The notes under the pieces were generated by a model. That model worked only from the letters and a program-made list of their open reading frames with translations. It was not told where the DNA came from and searched no databases. Source: an uncultured Rhodospirillaceae bacterium (GTDB lineage Bacteria > Pseudomonadota > Alphaproteobacteria > Reyranellales > Reyranellaceae). From it: a stretch of DNA of 64,000 nucleotides. The stretch covers positions 280,333 through 344,332 of the forward strand of contig CAMFGZ010000001.1 in the NCBI GenBank assembly GCA_945952105.1, given 5' to 3'. Shown one piece after another: positions 15,576 to 24,778 of the stretch; position 1 is the first letter of the stretch, and every line of letters starts with the position of its first letter. The position numbers and the translations under genes are program-made.

Positions 15576-16423
15576 AGGCGGCGCCGTACTTCCTCTGCCT
15601 GCCGGCGCTCGTCCTGTTCGCCGGCGTCGTTGTCGTTCCGCTCGGCATGACGGTGCTGCTCTCGTTCCACGACTGGGGCCAGTACAAGGGCATCGAGCCG
15701 GTCTTCATCCTGAAGAACTGGCAGGAGGTGCTGGGGGATTCGTACTTCCACGAGATGTTCGCGCGGACCTTCCGCATCGCCTTCTTCGTGACCCTGCTGG
15801 CGGCACTGTTCGGCGCACCCGAGGCCTACATCCTGAACCGAATGCGCAGCCCGTGGCGCGGCATCTTCCTGCTGGTGATTTTAGGCCCGCTGCTGATCTC
15901 TGTGGTCGCGCGCACGCTTGGCTGGGCGCTACTGTTCGGCGGCAGTTCGGGCCTCGTGAACAAGGCGCTGATGGGCCTGGGGCTGATCTCCGCGCCGCTG
16001 CCGTTCATGTTCACCGAGACCGGTATCGTGGTCGCGCTGGCGCATGTGCTGATGCCCTACATGGTGCTGGCCGTCTGGGCCTCGCTCCAGCGCCTCGATC
16101 CGCAGGTCGAGAACGCGGCGGTGGCGCTGGGGGCGGGGCCCTTCACCGTGCTGCGCCGCATCGTGCTGCCGCAGGTGATGCCCGGCATTCTTTCCGGCGC
16201 CGTAATCGTCTTCGCACTGGCCGCCAGCGCCTTTGCCACGCCTGCCATCATCGGCGGTCGCCGGCTCAAGGTCGCCTCGACGCTGGCCTATGACGAATTC
16301 CTCAACACGCTCAACTGGCCTCTGGGCGCCGCCGTCGCGGTGTTGCTGCTGTTGGCGCTGATCGCCGTGATCTGGGGCGCCAACCGGCTGGTCGAACGCC
16401 GCTACGCGCAGGTCTTCGCATGA
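15572..16423 (+). CDS. ABC transporter permease (PotB-like)
   Basis: The 283-residue protein has about six transmembrane helices and the EAA-type loop (NAAVALGAGPFTVLRRIVLPQVMPGILSGA), which couples to the ATPase. GTG start overlaps the ATPase stop in GTGA, indicating translational coupling. With the next gene it forms the membrane pore of the importer. Confidence 0.94.
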   Translation: MKAAPYFLCLPALVLFAGVVVVPLGMTVLLSFHDWGQYKGIEPVFILKNWQEVLGDSYFHEMFARTFRIAFFVTLLAALFGAPEAYILNRMRSPWRGIFLLVILGPLLISVVARTLGWALLFGGSSGLVNKALMGLGLISAPLPFMFTETGIVVALAHVLMPYMVLAVWASLQRLDPQVENAAVALGAGPFTVLRRIVLPQVMPGILSGAVIVFALAASAFATPAIIGGRRLKVASTLAYDEFLNTLNWPLGAAVAVLLLLALIAVIWGANRLVERRYAQVFA

Positions 16424-17229
16424 GCCGCAACGGCCCCGTCGCCCTCGCCTACCACACGCTGTTCGTCGCCTTCATGCTGGCGCCGATCCTGATCGTTTGC
16501 TGGGTAGCCTTCACGCCCGAAGGCTATCTCTCGTTTCCGACGGATGTCTGGTCGCTGCGCTGGTTCTACGCCATCGCACGCTACCCGGAATTCATCTCGG
16601 CCTTCTGGCGCAGCCTGTGGCTGGGCGCGATCTCCTCGGCGATTGCAGTGGCGATCTCGGTGCCGGCCGCTCTCGCCATCGCGCGCTACCGCTTTCCCGG
16701 CCGCGAGGGCCTGACGGCGCTCTTCATGTCGCCGCTGATGATCCCGCATCTGGTACTGGGCATCGCCTTCCTGCGCTTCTTCACCCAGATCGGCCGGGGT
16801 GGCACCTTCACCGGCCTCGTTCTGTCGCACATCGTGGTCGTGCTGCCCTTCGCGCTGCGCCTCACGCTCGCCTCGGCGGTCGGGCTCGACCGTTCGATCG
16901 AGCATGCCGCGGTGTCGCTTGGCGCTTCCGAGAGCGTGGTCCTGCGCCGCATCACCCTGCCTTTGGTGCTGCCGGGCCTCGTGAGCGGCTGGGCACTGGC
17001 CTTCATCAATTCATTCGACGAGGTCACGATGACCGTGTTCATCGCCGCACCGGGCACCGAAACGCTGCCAGTGCGCATGTTCCTCTACATTCAGGACAAT
17101 ATCGATCCGCTGGTTACCTCGGTGTCGGCCTGCGTCATTGCCATCACCGTCGTGGCGCTACTGGTGCTCGATCGCGCCTTCGGCCTCGAACGGCTGCTCG
17201 TTGGAAGGAGCGCCAGCCATGGCCGCTGA
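16420..17229 (+). CDS. ABC transporter permease (PotC-like)
   Basis: The 269-residue protein has six predicted membrane helices and the EAA loop HAAVSLGASESVVLRRITLPLVLPGLVSG. The ATG overlaps the previous stop (ATGA). NSFDEVTMTVFIAAPGTETLPVRMF is typical of PotC/YdcV-type permeases. It ends inside the start region of the following oxidoreductase. Confidence 0.94.
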   Translation: MSRNGPVALAYHTLFVAFMLAPILIVCWVAFTPEGYLSFPTDVWSLRWFYAIARYPEFISAFWRSLWLGAISSAIAVAISVPAALAIARYRFPGREGLTALFMSPLMIPHLVLGIAFLRFFTQIGRGGTFTGLVLSHIVVVLPFALRLTLASAVGLDRSIEHAAVSLGASESVVLRRITLPLVLPGLVSGWALAFINSFDEVTMTVFIAAPGTETLPVRMFLYIQDNIDPLVTSVSACVIAITVVALLVLDRAFGLERLLVGRSASHGR

Positions 17230-18358
17230 AGCAAGCGCCGGTGACGAATTCGATGTCGCCGTTGTGGGGGGCGGGCTGGTCGGCGTCGCCACCGCCTGGG
17301 GCCTGGCGCGCGAGGGCTGCCGGGTCGTGGTGCTCGACGAGGGCGACCGCGCGGTTCGCGCCAGCCGCGGCAACTTCGCGCTCGTCTGGGTGCAGAGCAA
17401 GGGCTTGGGCCTCGCACCCTATGCCGGCTGGACGATCAAATCCTCGAATGCCTGGGGCGGCTTCTCCGATCTGCTGAAGCAGGAGACCGGCCTCGACGTC
17501 GCCTTCCAGCGGCCCGGCGGCTTCCATCTCTGCCTGTCGGAGAAGGAACTGGAGACGCGCGCCAACAACCTGAAGCGGCTGCACAACCAGCCGGGCATCG
17601 TGGACTACAAGACCGAGATACTGAACCACGACCAGGTGAAGGCGATGTTGCCCGACATCGGGCCCGAAGTCGTAGGCGGCAGCTTCTGCCCGCTCGACGG
17701 CCATGTGAACTCGCTGCGCCTGTTCCGCACCCTGCATACCGCGCTCAACGCGCGCGGCGTCACCTACCTGCCGAGTCACAGGGTCGAGAACATCACGAGG
17801 GAAGGCGGGGAGTTCCGGCTGATGACGCCGCACGGCGAGATCCGTGCCGCCAAGGTCGCGCTCGCCGCCGGCAACGCCAACATGCGGCTGGCGCCGATGG
17901 TCGGGCTCGAGGCGCCGATGAGGCCGGAGCGTGGGCAGATCGTCGTCACCGAGCGGCTGCGGCCGTTCCTCAACCATCCCGTCGTCACCCTGCGCCAGAC
18001 GGACGAGGGCACGGTGATGATCGGCGATTCCAAGGAGGAGAGCGTCGACCCGAGTGGTCTCACGATCGGCGTCAGCGCGACCGAGGCCGAGCGCGCCGTC
18101 CGCCAGTTCCCGCTGCTGGCGAACGTCAACGTCGTCCGCACCTGGAGTGCGATCCGCGTCATGACTCAGGACGGTTTCCCGATCTACGACGAATCGAAGA
18201 CGCATCCCGGCGCCTTCACCGTGTGTTGCCATTCCGGCGTCACCCTGGCGGCCAACCACGCGCTCACCATCGCGCCCATGATCGCGCGTGGCGCCCTCGA
18301 CGCCTCGCTCGTCGCTCCCTTCAGTGCCCGGAGGTTCCATGTTCAAGCGGCTGGCTGA
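17219..18358 (+). CDS. FAD-dependent oxidoreductase (DAO family)
   Basis: The 379-residue protein opens with a dinucleotide-binding motif, FDVAVVGGGLVGVATAWGLAREG, then ASRGNFALVWVQSKG, and ends with CCHSGVTLAANHAL. These match D-amino-acid oxidase-type flavoproteins that oxidise C-N bonds of amino acids or N-alkylated amino acids. The start at 17219 has GGAAGGAG upstream and overlaps the permease gene by 11 bases. It is one of two DAO proteins in the operon (the other at 20040), separated by the iron-sulfur and BFD subunits, as in opine oxidase or HcnABC-like complexes. Confidence 0.92.
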   Translation: MAAEASAGDEFDVAVVGGGLVGVATAWGLAREGCRVVVLDEGDRAVRASRGNFALVWVQSKGLGLAPYAGWTIKSSNAWGGFSDLLKQETGLDVAFQRPGGFHLCLSEKELETRANNLKRLHNQPGIVDYKTEILNHDQVKAMLPDIGPEVVGGSFCPLDGHVNSLRLFRTLHTALNARGVTYLPSHRVENITREGGEFRLMTPHGEIRAAKVALAAGNANMRLAPMVGLEAPMRPERGQIVVTERLRPFLNHPVVTLRQTDEGTVMIGDSKEESVDPSGLTIGVSATEAERAVRQFPLLANVNVVRTWSAIRVMTQDGFPIYDESKTHPGAFTVCCHSGVTLAANHALTIAPMIARGALDASLVAPFSARRFHVQAAG

Positions 18359-18632
18359 CAGCAGCCCGGCGGTCGGCATCATCGTCGACGGCAAACCCGT
18401 TTCCGCGCGTGCGGGCGACACGATCGCGGCCGCGCTGCTGGCCGCCGGCATCGGCCATTGCCGCACCACGCCGGTCACGGGCGCGCCGCGGGCGCCTTAT
18501 TGCCTGATGGGCGTGTGCTTCGACTGCCTCGTGACGGTCGACGGTGTCGGCAGCCGCCAGGGCTGCCTGATCCCCGTCCGGGAGGGCATGAAGGTCGAGA
18601 CGCAACTCGGACGCCGGGAGGCAGGGCGATGA
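18339..18632 (+). CDS. Small [2Fe-2S] ferredoxin-like subunit (HcnA/SoxD-like)
   Basis: The 97-residue protein carries the cysteines C55, C60, C63 and C76 in PYCLMGVCFDCLVTVDG...GC, the plant-type [2Fe-2S] pattern of small subunits of opine oxidases and hydrogen cyanide synthase HcnA. An N-terminal VDGKPVSARAGDTIAAALLAAGI is the usual Fer2_4 start. GGAGG precedes the ATG by four bases. The stop overlaps the next gene (ATGA). Role: electron transfer between flavoprotein subunits. Confidence 0.93.
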   Translation: MFKRLADSSPAVGIIVDGKPVSARAGDTIAAALLAAGIGHCRTTPVTGAPRAPYCLMGVCFDCLVTVDGVGSRQGCLIPVREGMKVETQLGRREAGR

Positions 18633-20038
18633 CCGCGTCGGCCGATCTCGCTCCATCCTACGAACTCGTCGTCATCGGCGGCGGGCCGGCGGGCCTCGCG
18701 GCCGCCGCCCTGGCCGCGCGGGCAGGCGTTTCGACCGTGCTGTTCGACGAGAATCCTGGTGTCGGCGGGCAGATCTATCGCGCCATCACCTCCACGCCGG
18801 TCAAGGATCGCGCGATCCTGGGCGAAGACTATTGGGACGGCGCGAAGCTCGCCGAGGAGGCCAAGGCGAGCGGCGCCCTGATCGTGAACGGCGCCACGGT
18901 GTGGAGCCTCGACCGGCAGCGCATCGTGGGCATCTCGATCGCGGGCAAGGCGCGGATGATCGAGGCTGGGCGCGTCATCATCGCCACCGGTTCGCAGGAG
19001 CGGCCATTCCCGATCCCGGGCTGGACCTTGCCGGGCGTCATGACGGCGGGCGCTGCGCAGACGGCCCTGAAGGCGCAGGGGCTGGTGGCGTCGGGGCGCA
19101 CGGTGTTGGCGGGAGGCGGGCCGCTGCTCTGGCTGCTGGCGGCGCAGACGTTGCGGGCCGGCGGGAAGATTGACGCCATCCTCGACACGATGCCGCGGCG
19201 CAACTGGCTGCACGCGATGTTCCATCTGCCCGGCTTCGCGCTGTCTCCATACTTCGGCAAAGGAATGGCGTTGCTGAAGGAAGTGCGTGCCAAGGTACCG
19301 ATCCATCGCGCCGACACGATCGAGGCCGTCGGCGCCGACCGGGTGCGCGAAGTCTTGTTCAGCAGCGGTGGCGAGACGCGGCGCCTGCCGGCCGACCTTC
19401 TCTTGCTGCACCAGGGAGTCGTGCCCAACGTCAACCTCGCCAATGCGGCGGGCGTGGCGCATGTCTGGAACGACCGGCAGCTCTGTTTCGTCCCTGTCCT
19501 CGACGCTGATTTCGGCAGTTCCGTTCCCGGCATCGCCGTGGCCGGCGACGGGGCGGGCATCGCGGGTGGCACGGCGGCCGCCGAGCGTGGCCGCATCGCC
19601 GCCATTGCCGCGGTGCGCGCGCTCAAGCCCGACTGCATCGTGCCGGACACACAGGCGATCCGACAGCGCCTGCAGCGCGAGGAGATGGGCCGTTCCTTCC
19701 TCGACTTGCTGAACCGGCCGGTCGACGCCTTTCGCCAGCCCGCGGGCAATACCATCGTCTGCCGCTGCGAGGAAGTGACGGCGAACCAGGTCCGCGATAC
19801 CGCGAAGATGGGCTGCGAAGGGCCGAACCAGATGAAAGCCTTCCTGCGCTGCGGCATGGGCCCATGCCAGGGCAGGCTGTGCGGCCTGACCGTCGCCGAG
19901 CTGATCTCGGCAGAGCGTGGAGCCACGCTGGACGAGGTCGGCTACTATCGCCTTCGTCCGCCGGTGAAGCCGATCACCCTCGCCGAGCTCGCCTCGCTGC
20001 CGATCAGCGAGGCCGAACGCAAGGCCGTGGAGCGCTAG
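18629..20038 (+). CDS. FAD/NAD(P)-binding oxidoreductase with C-terminal BFD-like [2Fe-2S] domain (HcnB/OoxA-like)
   Basis: The 469-residue subunit has an N-terminal FAD motif (ELVVIGGGPAGLAAAALAARAG), a second nucleotide motif near TVLAGGGPLLWLLAA, and a C-terminal cysteine-rich segment, IVCRCEEVT (C378, C380) with RCGMGPCQGRLC (C408, C413, C418), as in the BFD-like domain of opine/octopine oxidase subunit A and HcnB. It probably forms a complex with the [2Fe-2S] protein and the DAO protein at 20040, which starts one base after its stop. Confidence 0.93.
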   Translation: MTASADLAPSYELVVIGGGPAGLAAAALAARAGVSTVLFDENPGVGGQIYRAITSTPVKDRAILGEDYWDGAKLAEEAKASGALIVNGATVWSLDRQRIVGISIAGKARMIEAGRVIIATGSQERPFPIPGWTLPGVMTAGAAQTALKAQGLVASGRTVLAGGGPLLWLLAAQTLRAGGKIDAILDTMPRRNWLHAMFHLPGFALSPYFGKGMALLKEVRAKVPIHRADTIEAVGADRVREVLFSSGGETRRLPADLLLLHQGVVPNVNLANAAGVAHVWNDRQLCFVPVLDADFGSSVPGIAVAGDGAGIAGGTAAAERGRIAAIAAVRALKPDCIVPDTQAIRQRLQREEMGRSFLDLLNRPVDAFRQPAGNTIVCRCEEVTANQVRDTAKMGCEGPNQMKAFLRCGMGPCQGRLCGLTVAELISAERGATLDEVGYYRLRPPVKPITLAELASLPISEAERKAVER

Positions 20039-20039
20039 G

Positions 20040-21161
20040 ATGGCGCGCACGGCCGATGTGGTGATCATCGGCGGCGGAATACACGGCTGCTCGACGGCGC
20101 TGCATCTGGCGCTGCGTGGCCTGAAGCCGATCCTGATCGAGAAGGACTATGCTGGCCGCCATGCCTCGGGCGTGAATGCGGGCGGCGTGCGCCAGCTCGC
20201 GCGCGATGTGCACGAGATCCCGCTGTCGATCTCCTCGATGGACATCTGGGAACGTATCGAGGAGCTGGTCGGCGACGATTGCGGCTTCGACGCGCATGGC
20301 ACGGTGCTGGTGGCCGAAAGCGAGGCCGAACTGGCGGGCTTCCGCGAGAGGGTCGACGATCTCAACCTGCGTGGCTTCGTGCACGAGGAACTCATAGACG
20401 CCGCCGAACTGCGCCGCCTTGTGCCCGCGGTGTCCGAGCATTGCCCCGGCGGTGTGGTCTCGCGCCGCGATGGCGCTGCCGATCCCTTTCGCACCACGCA
20501 GGCCTTTCGCCGCCGAGCGGTGGAAAAAGGTGCCGAGGTGATCGAAGGCGTGACCGTTACCGGCCTCACCCGTATCGGTGCAAACTGGCGGGTCGAGACG
20601 AGCGCCGGCGTCTTCGAGGCGCCGAGGATCGTGAACGCTGCCGGTGCGTGGGCCGACCGGATTGCCGCGATGCTGGGCGAACCGGTGCCGCTTTCTGTCG
20701 TGGCGCCGATGCTGATGGTCACCAGCCGACTGCCTCCCTTCATCAAGCCGGTCGTCATCCTTCGCGGCCGCAAGCTCTCCTTCAAGCAGCTCGAGAACGG
20801 TACCGTGGTGATCGGTGGCGGACATCTCTCGACACCGTATCGCGACAGCAACGAGACGGTGCTCGATTGGGAGAAGCTCGCCATCAGCGCCCGCACGGTG
20901 TGGGAGCTGTTCCCCGCGATGCACGAGGCCACCATCGTGCGTGCCTGGGCCGGCATCGAGGCCTACATGCCGGACGGCATTCCCGTGGTCGGCAAGAGTT
21001 CGACCTCCGAAGGCGTCTTCCACCAGTTCGGCTTCTCGACCCACGGTTTCCAGCTCGGACCGGGCACCGGAGCGATGATGGCAGAGCTTGTCGCCACCGG
21101 CTCGACCAACACCCCGATCGACGGGCTGGGTATCGAGCGGTTTCAGACCAAGCAAAAGTAA
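20040..21161 (+). CDS. FAD-dependent oxidoreductase (DAO family, HcnC/OoxB-like)
   Basis: The 373-residue protein starts ADVVIIGGGIHGCSTALHLALRG and has ASGVNAGGVRQLARD and FSTHGFQLGPGTGAMMAEL, typical of the catalytic subunit of three-component opine oxidases and HcnC. It likely oxidises the C-N bond of the imported substrate and passes electrons to the BFD and [2Fe-2S] subunits. It is the last gene of the operon; a palindromic repeat follows. Confidence 0.93.
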   Translation: MARTADVVIIGGGIHGCSTALHLALRGLKPILIEKDYAGRHASGVNAGGVRQLARDVHEIPLSISSMDIWERIEELVGDDCGFDAHGTVLVAESEAELAGFRERVDDLNLRGFVHEELIDAAELRRLVPAVSEHCPGGVVSRRDGAADPFRTTQAFRRRAVEKGAEVIEGVTVTGLTRIGANWRVETSAGVFEAPRIVNAAGAWADRIAAMLGEPVPLSVVAPMLMVTSRLPPFIKPVVILRGRKLSFKQLENGTVVIGGGHLSTPYRDSNETVLDWEKLAISARTVWELFPAMHEATIVRAWAGIEAYMPDGIPVVGKSSTSEGVFHQFGFSTHGFQLGPGTGAMMAELVATGSTNTPIDGLGIERFQTKQK

Positions 21162-21162
21162 T

Positions 21163-21270
21163 GGTCCTCGCTGGCGCTCGGGATGACACCGCTGTTGGTT
21201 CGTCAGTCCGTGCGTCTAGGCACCCTTTTCATCCCACTAAAATTGTCGTCCCGAGCGTCAGCGAGGGACC
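21163..21270. repeat. Palindromic intergenic repeat, family A
   Basis: Arms of about 25 bases (21163-21187 and 21245-21270) are complementary with a few mismatches. They share the words CTCGGGATGAC and GGTCCCTCGC with the element at 28641-28712. It fills the gap between two convergent genes and could act as a bidirectional terminator. Confidence 0.7.
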
Positions 21271-21271
21271 T

Positions 21272-22219
21272 TTAGTGCGCCGTCCGCCAGTCGTAGCCCA
21301 ATCGCGGGAAATGCACCGCGACCTGGCCGACCTCGTCGTTCTCGTGCAGGAGCGCGATTTCGTCGGCGTCGATGAAGTGGACCTCGCCTTCGATCCAGTC
21401 CTTGGCATTGTCGGAGGCGCGGACGCGCGCGCGCTGGCCGGGCAGGGGGTCGCCTTCCTGCGGCTGGGAGGGGCGCGGCGTCGCGGGCCTGGCAGCGCGG
21501 GCTTCGGCCAGCGCTTCATCGGCGTCGATGTCGATGCGGGTGCCATGGCCGACCCCGGCCATGCGGTCGCGCCAGGCGATGAGGCGCGGATAGGCGTTCA
21601 ACACCTCGCGGCAGTCGATGTGGCGGCCGCGGAAGAACCAGACGACGTGATAGGTCGCGAAGTCGGCGATGCAGGGCGTGTCGCCCAGAAGGTAAGGTCT
21701 TCCGTCGGCCAGCATGTCGGCAATCCACTTCACCTGCGGACGCACGAGCTGGAGGTTGCGGTAGGCCGCCTTGCGAACCGCCTCGATCGAGGGCATCGGC
21801 AGTCCGTGCAGCCGGGCGCGATCGGCATGCAGCCCTTCGGGCATATGGTCGGCGTTGATGCCCGAGACGTATAGCGCGGTCGGGCGCATGAACTGCTGCT
21901 CGGCCCACCAGGCGATGGCTTCGGCCGCGCCGGACGTCTTCGACGGATAGAATGTCGGCGTCGGCCTGCGCCGTTCCAGTTCCCGCGCGATCAGCTTGGT
22001 GTCGCACCAGACATCGGCGCCGTCCTGCAGCACCGGGGTGCGGCGATAGCCGCCGGTCAACGGCGTCAGCTTGGGCTTGGGCGCAATCGGTGGAATTTCG
22101 ACGGCGCGCCAGGTCAGGCCCTTGAAGCCCATCATCAGCCGCGCCTTTTCGGCAAAGTTCGAGAAGTCGTACTGGTGGAGAATCAGGGTCTTCGGCAACT
22201 CAACGCTTTTCGGCGACAC
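21272..22219 (-). CDS. Glutathione S-transferase family protein with C-terminal extension
   Basis: The 315-residue protein has a thioredoxin-like N-terminal region (LILHQYDFSNFAEKARLMMGFKG, later TPVLQDGADVWCDTKLIARELE) and a helical GST C-domain (YLLGDTPCIADFATYHVVWF). About 80 residues beyond a normal GST end in a separate segment, VHFIDADEIALLHENDEVGQV. GTG at 22219 with AGGAGA upstream is my chosen start; a longer frame reaches 22273. Substrate unknown. It lies downstream of the acyltransferase gene on the same strand. Confidence 0.85.
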   Translation of the reverse strand: MSPKSVELPKTLILHQYDFSNFAEKARLMMGFKGLTWRAVEIPPIAPKPKLTPLTGGYRRTPVLQDGADVWCDTKLIARELERRRPTPTFYPSKTSGAAEAIAWWAEQQFMRPTALYVSGINADHMPEGLHADRARLHGLPMPSIEAVRKAAYRNLQLVRPQVKWIADMLADGRPYLLGDTPCIADFATYHVVWFFRGRHIDCREVLNAYPRLIAWRDRMAGVGHGTRIDIDADEALAEARAARPATPRPSQPQEGDPLPGQRARVRASDNAKDWIEGEVHFIDADEIALLHENDEVGQVAVHFPRLGYDWRTAH

Positions 22220-22259
22220 GACTGAAACGTCTCCTGAACAGGGCAGGCAATTGTAGCGG

Positions 22260-23387
22260 CTATCGAAGGGCACCGCTCATGAAGAGGATTGCCGTCGCCA
22301 TGGCGAGGATGGCGCCCGAAGCGAGGAGAAGGGCTCTCAGCAGGGCACGTCGGTTGCGGATCACGCGGCGCATGCGGATCGGCATCTCGACCAGATGATA
22401 GGTAAGGCTCGCCATGAGCCCGGCGAGGATCAGGCCCAGGGTCGCTTCGACGGGCGTGAGCAGGCGGCCCTGGACGGCCACGGCGAGCGACAGGAGGGGC
22501 CAGTGCCAGAGGTAAAGGGCGTAGGAGATCTTGCCGACGTAGCGGATCGCCCTGAGCCGCAGCACGGCGTAGTGGTCCCTGTCGAGTTCGAACAGGGCGA
22601 GCGCGCCCGCGGTGGCGAGGCAAGCGACCAAGGTCTTCACCGTGACGGCGAGAGGCCCCGGATCGCTCGGCACCAGGGGGGCGAGGATGATTGCGGCGAC
22701 TGCGAGAAGCGACAGGCCGGGACGGAGCGGCTGGGGAGAGTCACGGTATTTCCGCACCAGGCAGAACACCACGACGCCGAGTCCCAGTTGCCACAGCCTT
22801 CCAGGCAGCAGGAAGAAGGCGCTTCGCGGTGAAACGCCCATTGTCGCGAAGATCAGATAGAAGAGGAATGACAGCGCTGTAGCGCCGATCAGCAGAGGCC
22901 AGAAAAGCGGGCGCCGCGCCGTCGTGAGCAGGCAGAGGCCCGCGAGCAACAGATAGAATTGCTCCTCGACCGCGAGGTTCCATGTGTTCAGCAGCGGGTT
23001 GGCCAAGGGGGGAGTGAGGGCGTCACCTCCCATCCAGAAATGGAAATTCTGGAGGTAGAACGGCTGCAGAAGCAGTGACTGCCCGAGGATCGCGAGATCG
23101 CGTGGCTTCAGCAGGACGAAGCTCAAGACGGCCGTGAGCAATACGGTCAGGAAAAGCGTCGGCGCCAACCGGCGGAAGCGGGCGGAATAGAAGTCGGTCA
23201 GGCTCGCCCGGCGCTCCAGGATCGGAAACAGATACGCACGCGAGATCACATAGCCCGAGATGACGAAGAAGATGTCGACGCCCAGGAAGCCGGTGGGCAC
23301 CAGGCTCGGGTAGGCATGGAACAGGACGACCAGCATCACCGCAATGGCGCGGAGCGTGTCGATCTCTGGCAGGTACCGGCGTATCAA
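22260..23387 (-). CDS. Acyltransferase 3 family membrane protein (OafA/YrhL-like)
   Basis: The 375-residue integral membrane protein shows the family start YLPEIDTLRAIAVMLVVLFHAYPS, with the conserved His of the membrane acyl-transfer site, then FLGVDIFFVISGYVISR and WNLAVEEQFYLLL. About ten transmembrane helices are visible. The family O-acetylates cell-surface polysaccharide or lipid. Start is TTG with a poor ribosome-binding site; a stop lies directly upstream, so no earlier start is possible. Confidence 0.93.
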   Translation of the reverse strand: MIRRYLPEIDTLRAIAVMLVVLFHAYPSLVPTGFLGVDIFFVISGYVISRAYLFPILERRASLTDFYSARFRRLAPTLFLTVLLTAVLSFVLLKPRDLAILGQSLLLQPFYLQNFHFWMGGDALTPPLANPLLNTWNLAVEEQFYLLLAGLCLLTTARRPLFWPLLIGATALSFLFYLIFATMGVSPRSAFFLLPGRLWQLGLGVVVFCLVRKYRDSPQPLRPGLSLLAVAAIILAPLVPSDPGPLAVTVKTLVACLATAGALALFELDRDHYAVLRLRAIRYVGKISYALYLWHWPLLSLAVAVQGRLLTPVEATLGLILAGLMASLTYHLVEMPIRMRRVIRNRRALLRALLLASGAILAMATAILFMSGALR

Positions 23388-23419
23388 CTAAGGAAGTTCC
23401 TGCGGGCGTGACCTCGGCA

Positions 23420-24217
23420 TCACGCCGCCTTCAGGACCCCGTCGTCCGCTTCGAGTGGCAAGGGGTGCCAATTGCGCGACACGACCCAGTCCGGTCGGGC
23501 ATTGTCGCCGAGTGCCGGCCTGTTGGCGACGGTGTTGCACGACACATAGATGTGCCAGCGGTCGTCGGCGGAGAGATTGTGGCCGGAAGCGTGCAGCACG
23601 TTGCAATGGAACAGGACGCAGGTGCCGGCGCGGCCGGTGACGGCGATGGGCTCGGGCGAGTTCTTCAGGATCTCAATCATGCGCTGCTTCGGCATCGCCC
23701 AGAACTTGTACGAGGTCGATTCGTCGTAGACCGGCTCTATGCGGCCGATCTTGTGGCTGCCGGGGATCAGGTAGAGCGCGCCGCCCATCTCCGTCGTGTC
23801 GGTCATCATCAGGTTGAAGGTCGCCATGTCGGGCCGGCGGCAACCGTCGCGCATCCACGAGCCGTAGTCCTGGTGCCACTGCCAAACCGTGCCCTCGATG
23901 GCCGGCTTGGTGTTGATCTTGGTGTGATAGACATAGACGCCGTCGTCTTTCAGCACCTGCTGTACCGGTCGGAGCAGGCGTGGCGTGCGGACCAGCGCAT
24001 GGAACGGTTTCGAGCGGGTCGGGCCGTCATCCTCGTGGACGCGGAAGATGCTGCGGACGCCGCCAGTATGCTCGCGGACGACTTCTTCGCTCTGCACGCC
24101 GGAGAGCCTTGCGACTTCGCGGCGGAGGACGGCCACTTCGCTGCGGTCGAACAGGTTGGGGAACACCAGGAATCCGTCGCGATCGAATTGCTCGATCTGC
24201 TCGTCGGTCAACTCCAC
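23420..24217 (-). CDS. Phytanoyl-CoA dioxygenase (PhyH) family Fe(II)/2-oxoglutarate oxygenase
   Basis: The 265-residue protein has the facial-triad HxD at H115/D117 (VWQWHQDYGSW), the distal His in VLFHCNVLHASGHN (H209) and IPGSHKIGRIEP. These match PhyH/EctD-type hydroxylases, which use Fe(II), O2 and 2-oxoglutarate. KINTKPAIEG before the triad fits the 2-oxoglutarate side. GTG start with GGGAGG eight bases upstream. Its substrate is not predictable; ectoine neighbours are absent. Confidence 0.92.
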   Translation of the reverse strand: MELTDEQIEQFDRDGFLVFPNLFDRSEVAVLRREVARLSGVQSEEVVREHTGGVRSIFRVHEDDGPTRSKPFHALVRTPRLLRPVQQVLKDDGVYVYHTKINTKPAIEGTVWQWHQDYGSWMRDGCRRPDMATFNLMMTDTTEMGGALYLIPGSHKIGRIEPVYDESTSYKFWAMPKQRMIEILKNSPEPIAVTGRAGTCVLFHCNVLHASGHNLSADDRWHIYVSCNTVANRPALGDNARPDWVVSRNWHPLPLEADDGVLKAA

Positions 24218-24259
24218 GATTCAGCCTCCCTTTCGTTTCGTCCTTGTTGCAACGCTAAC

Positions 24260-24703
24260 TCAAGGGTCCATTACGTAATAGACCTTTTTCTCGCGCCTGA
24301 AGCCGAGACGGTCGTAGAAGCGCTGCGATCCTGAATTTCCCTCTCCGGTTGTCCAGATGACGCGCGTGTCACCGCGCTCCCGTGCAACTACCCGGATGCC
24401 CACGATCAGTTTCTCGCCGACTCCCGCCGAGCGCGCGCTGCCGCTGACATAGAGCTCCTTGAGGAACAGCCCATGGGTCAGGTTGGGACCCGGGAAGTAG
24501 GGATTGAGGATGGCGAAGCCCAGCAGCTGCCCGTCCCGTTCCGCAACCAGGCACATGGTACCGCCAGGCGGCGCCTCGGTGAGGAAAGCGGCGCCGGCCA
24601 TGCCGGCGCCCTTGGCGACGGGGTTGCCGTAATGGTGTTCATGCTCCTCGAGGAGGAGAGCGAGCTGGGTTTCGTCGCCCGGTTTTGCGTGCCTGATTTG
24701 CAT
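24260..24703 (-). CDS. GNAT-family N-acetyltransferase
   Basis: The 147-residue protein has the GNAT layout: MQIRHAKPGDETQLALLL start, FLKELYVSGSARSAGVGEKLI (acetyl-CoA loop with the R-x-x-G-x-G/A-like SAGVG) and EGNSGSQRFYDRLGFRREKK in the C-terminal half. It probably acetylates an amine on a small molecule or protein. A much longer frame upstream is antisense to the dehydrogenase gene, so I keep the ATG at 24703. Confidence 0.9.
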   Translation of the reverse strand: MQIRHAKPGDETQLALLLEEHEHHYGNPVAKGAGMAGAAFLTEAPPGGTMCLVAERDGQLLGFAILNPYFPGPNLTHGLFLKELYVSGSARSAGVGEKLIVGIRVVARERGDTRVIWTTGEGNSGSQRFYDRLGFRREKKVYYVMDP

Positions 24704-24778
24704 GGAAGCCCGTCTAACATCGCTGGCCCGCCGCCACAAAGACCGGCAAAATCGGCGCGCTCCGGGAGTTGGGAAACA

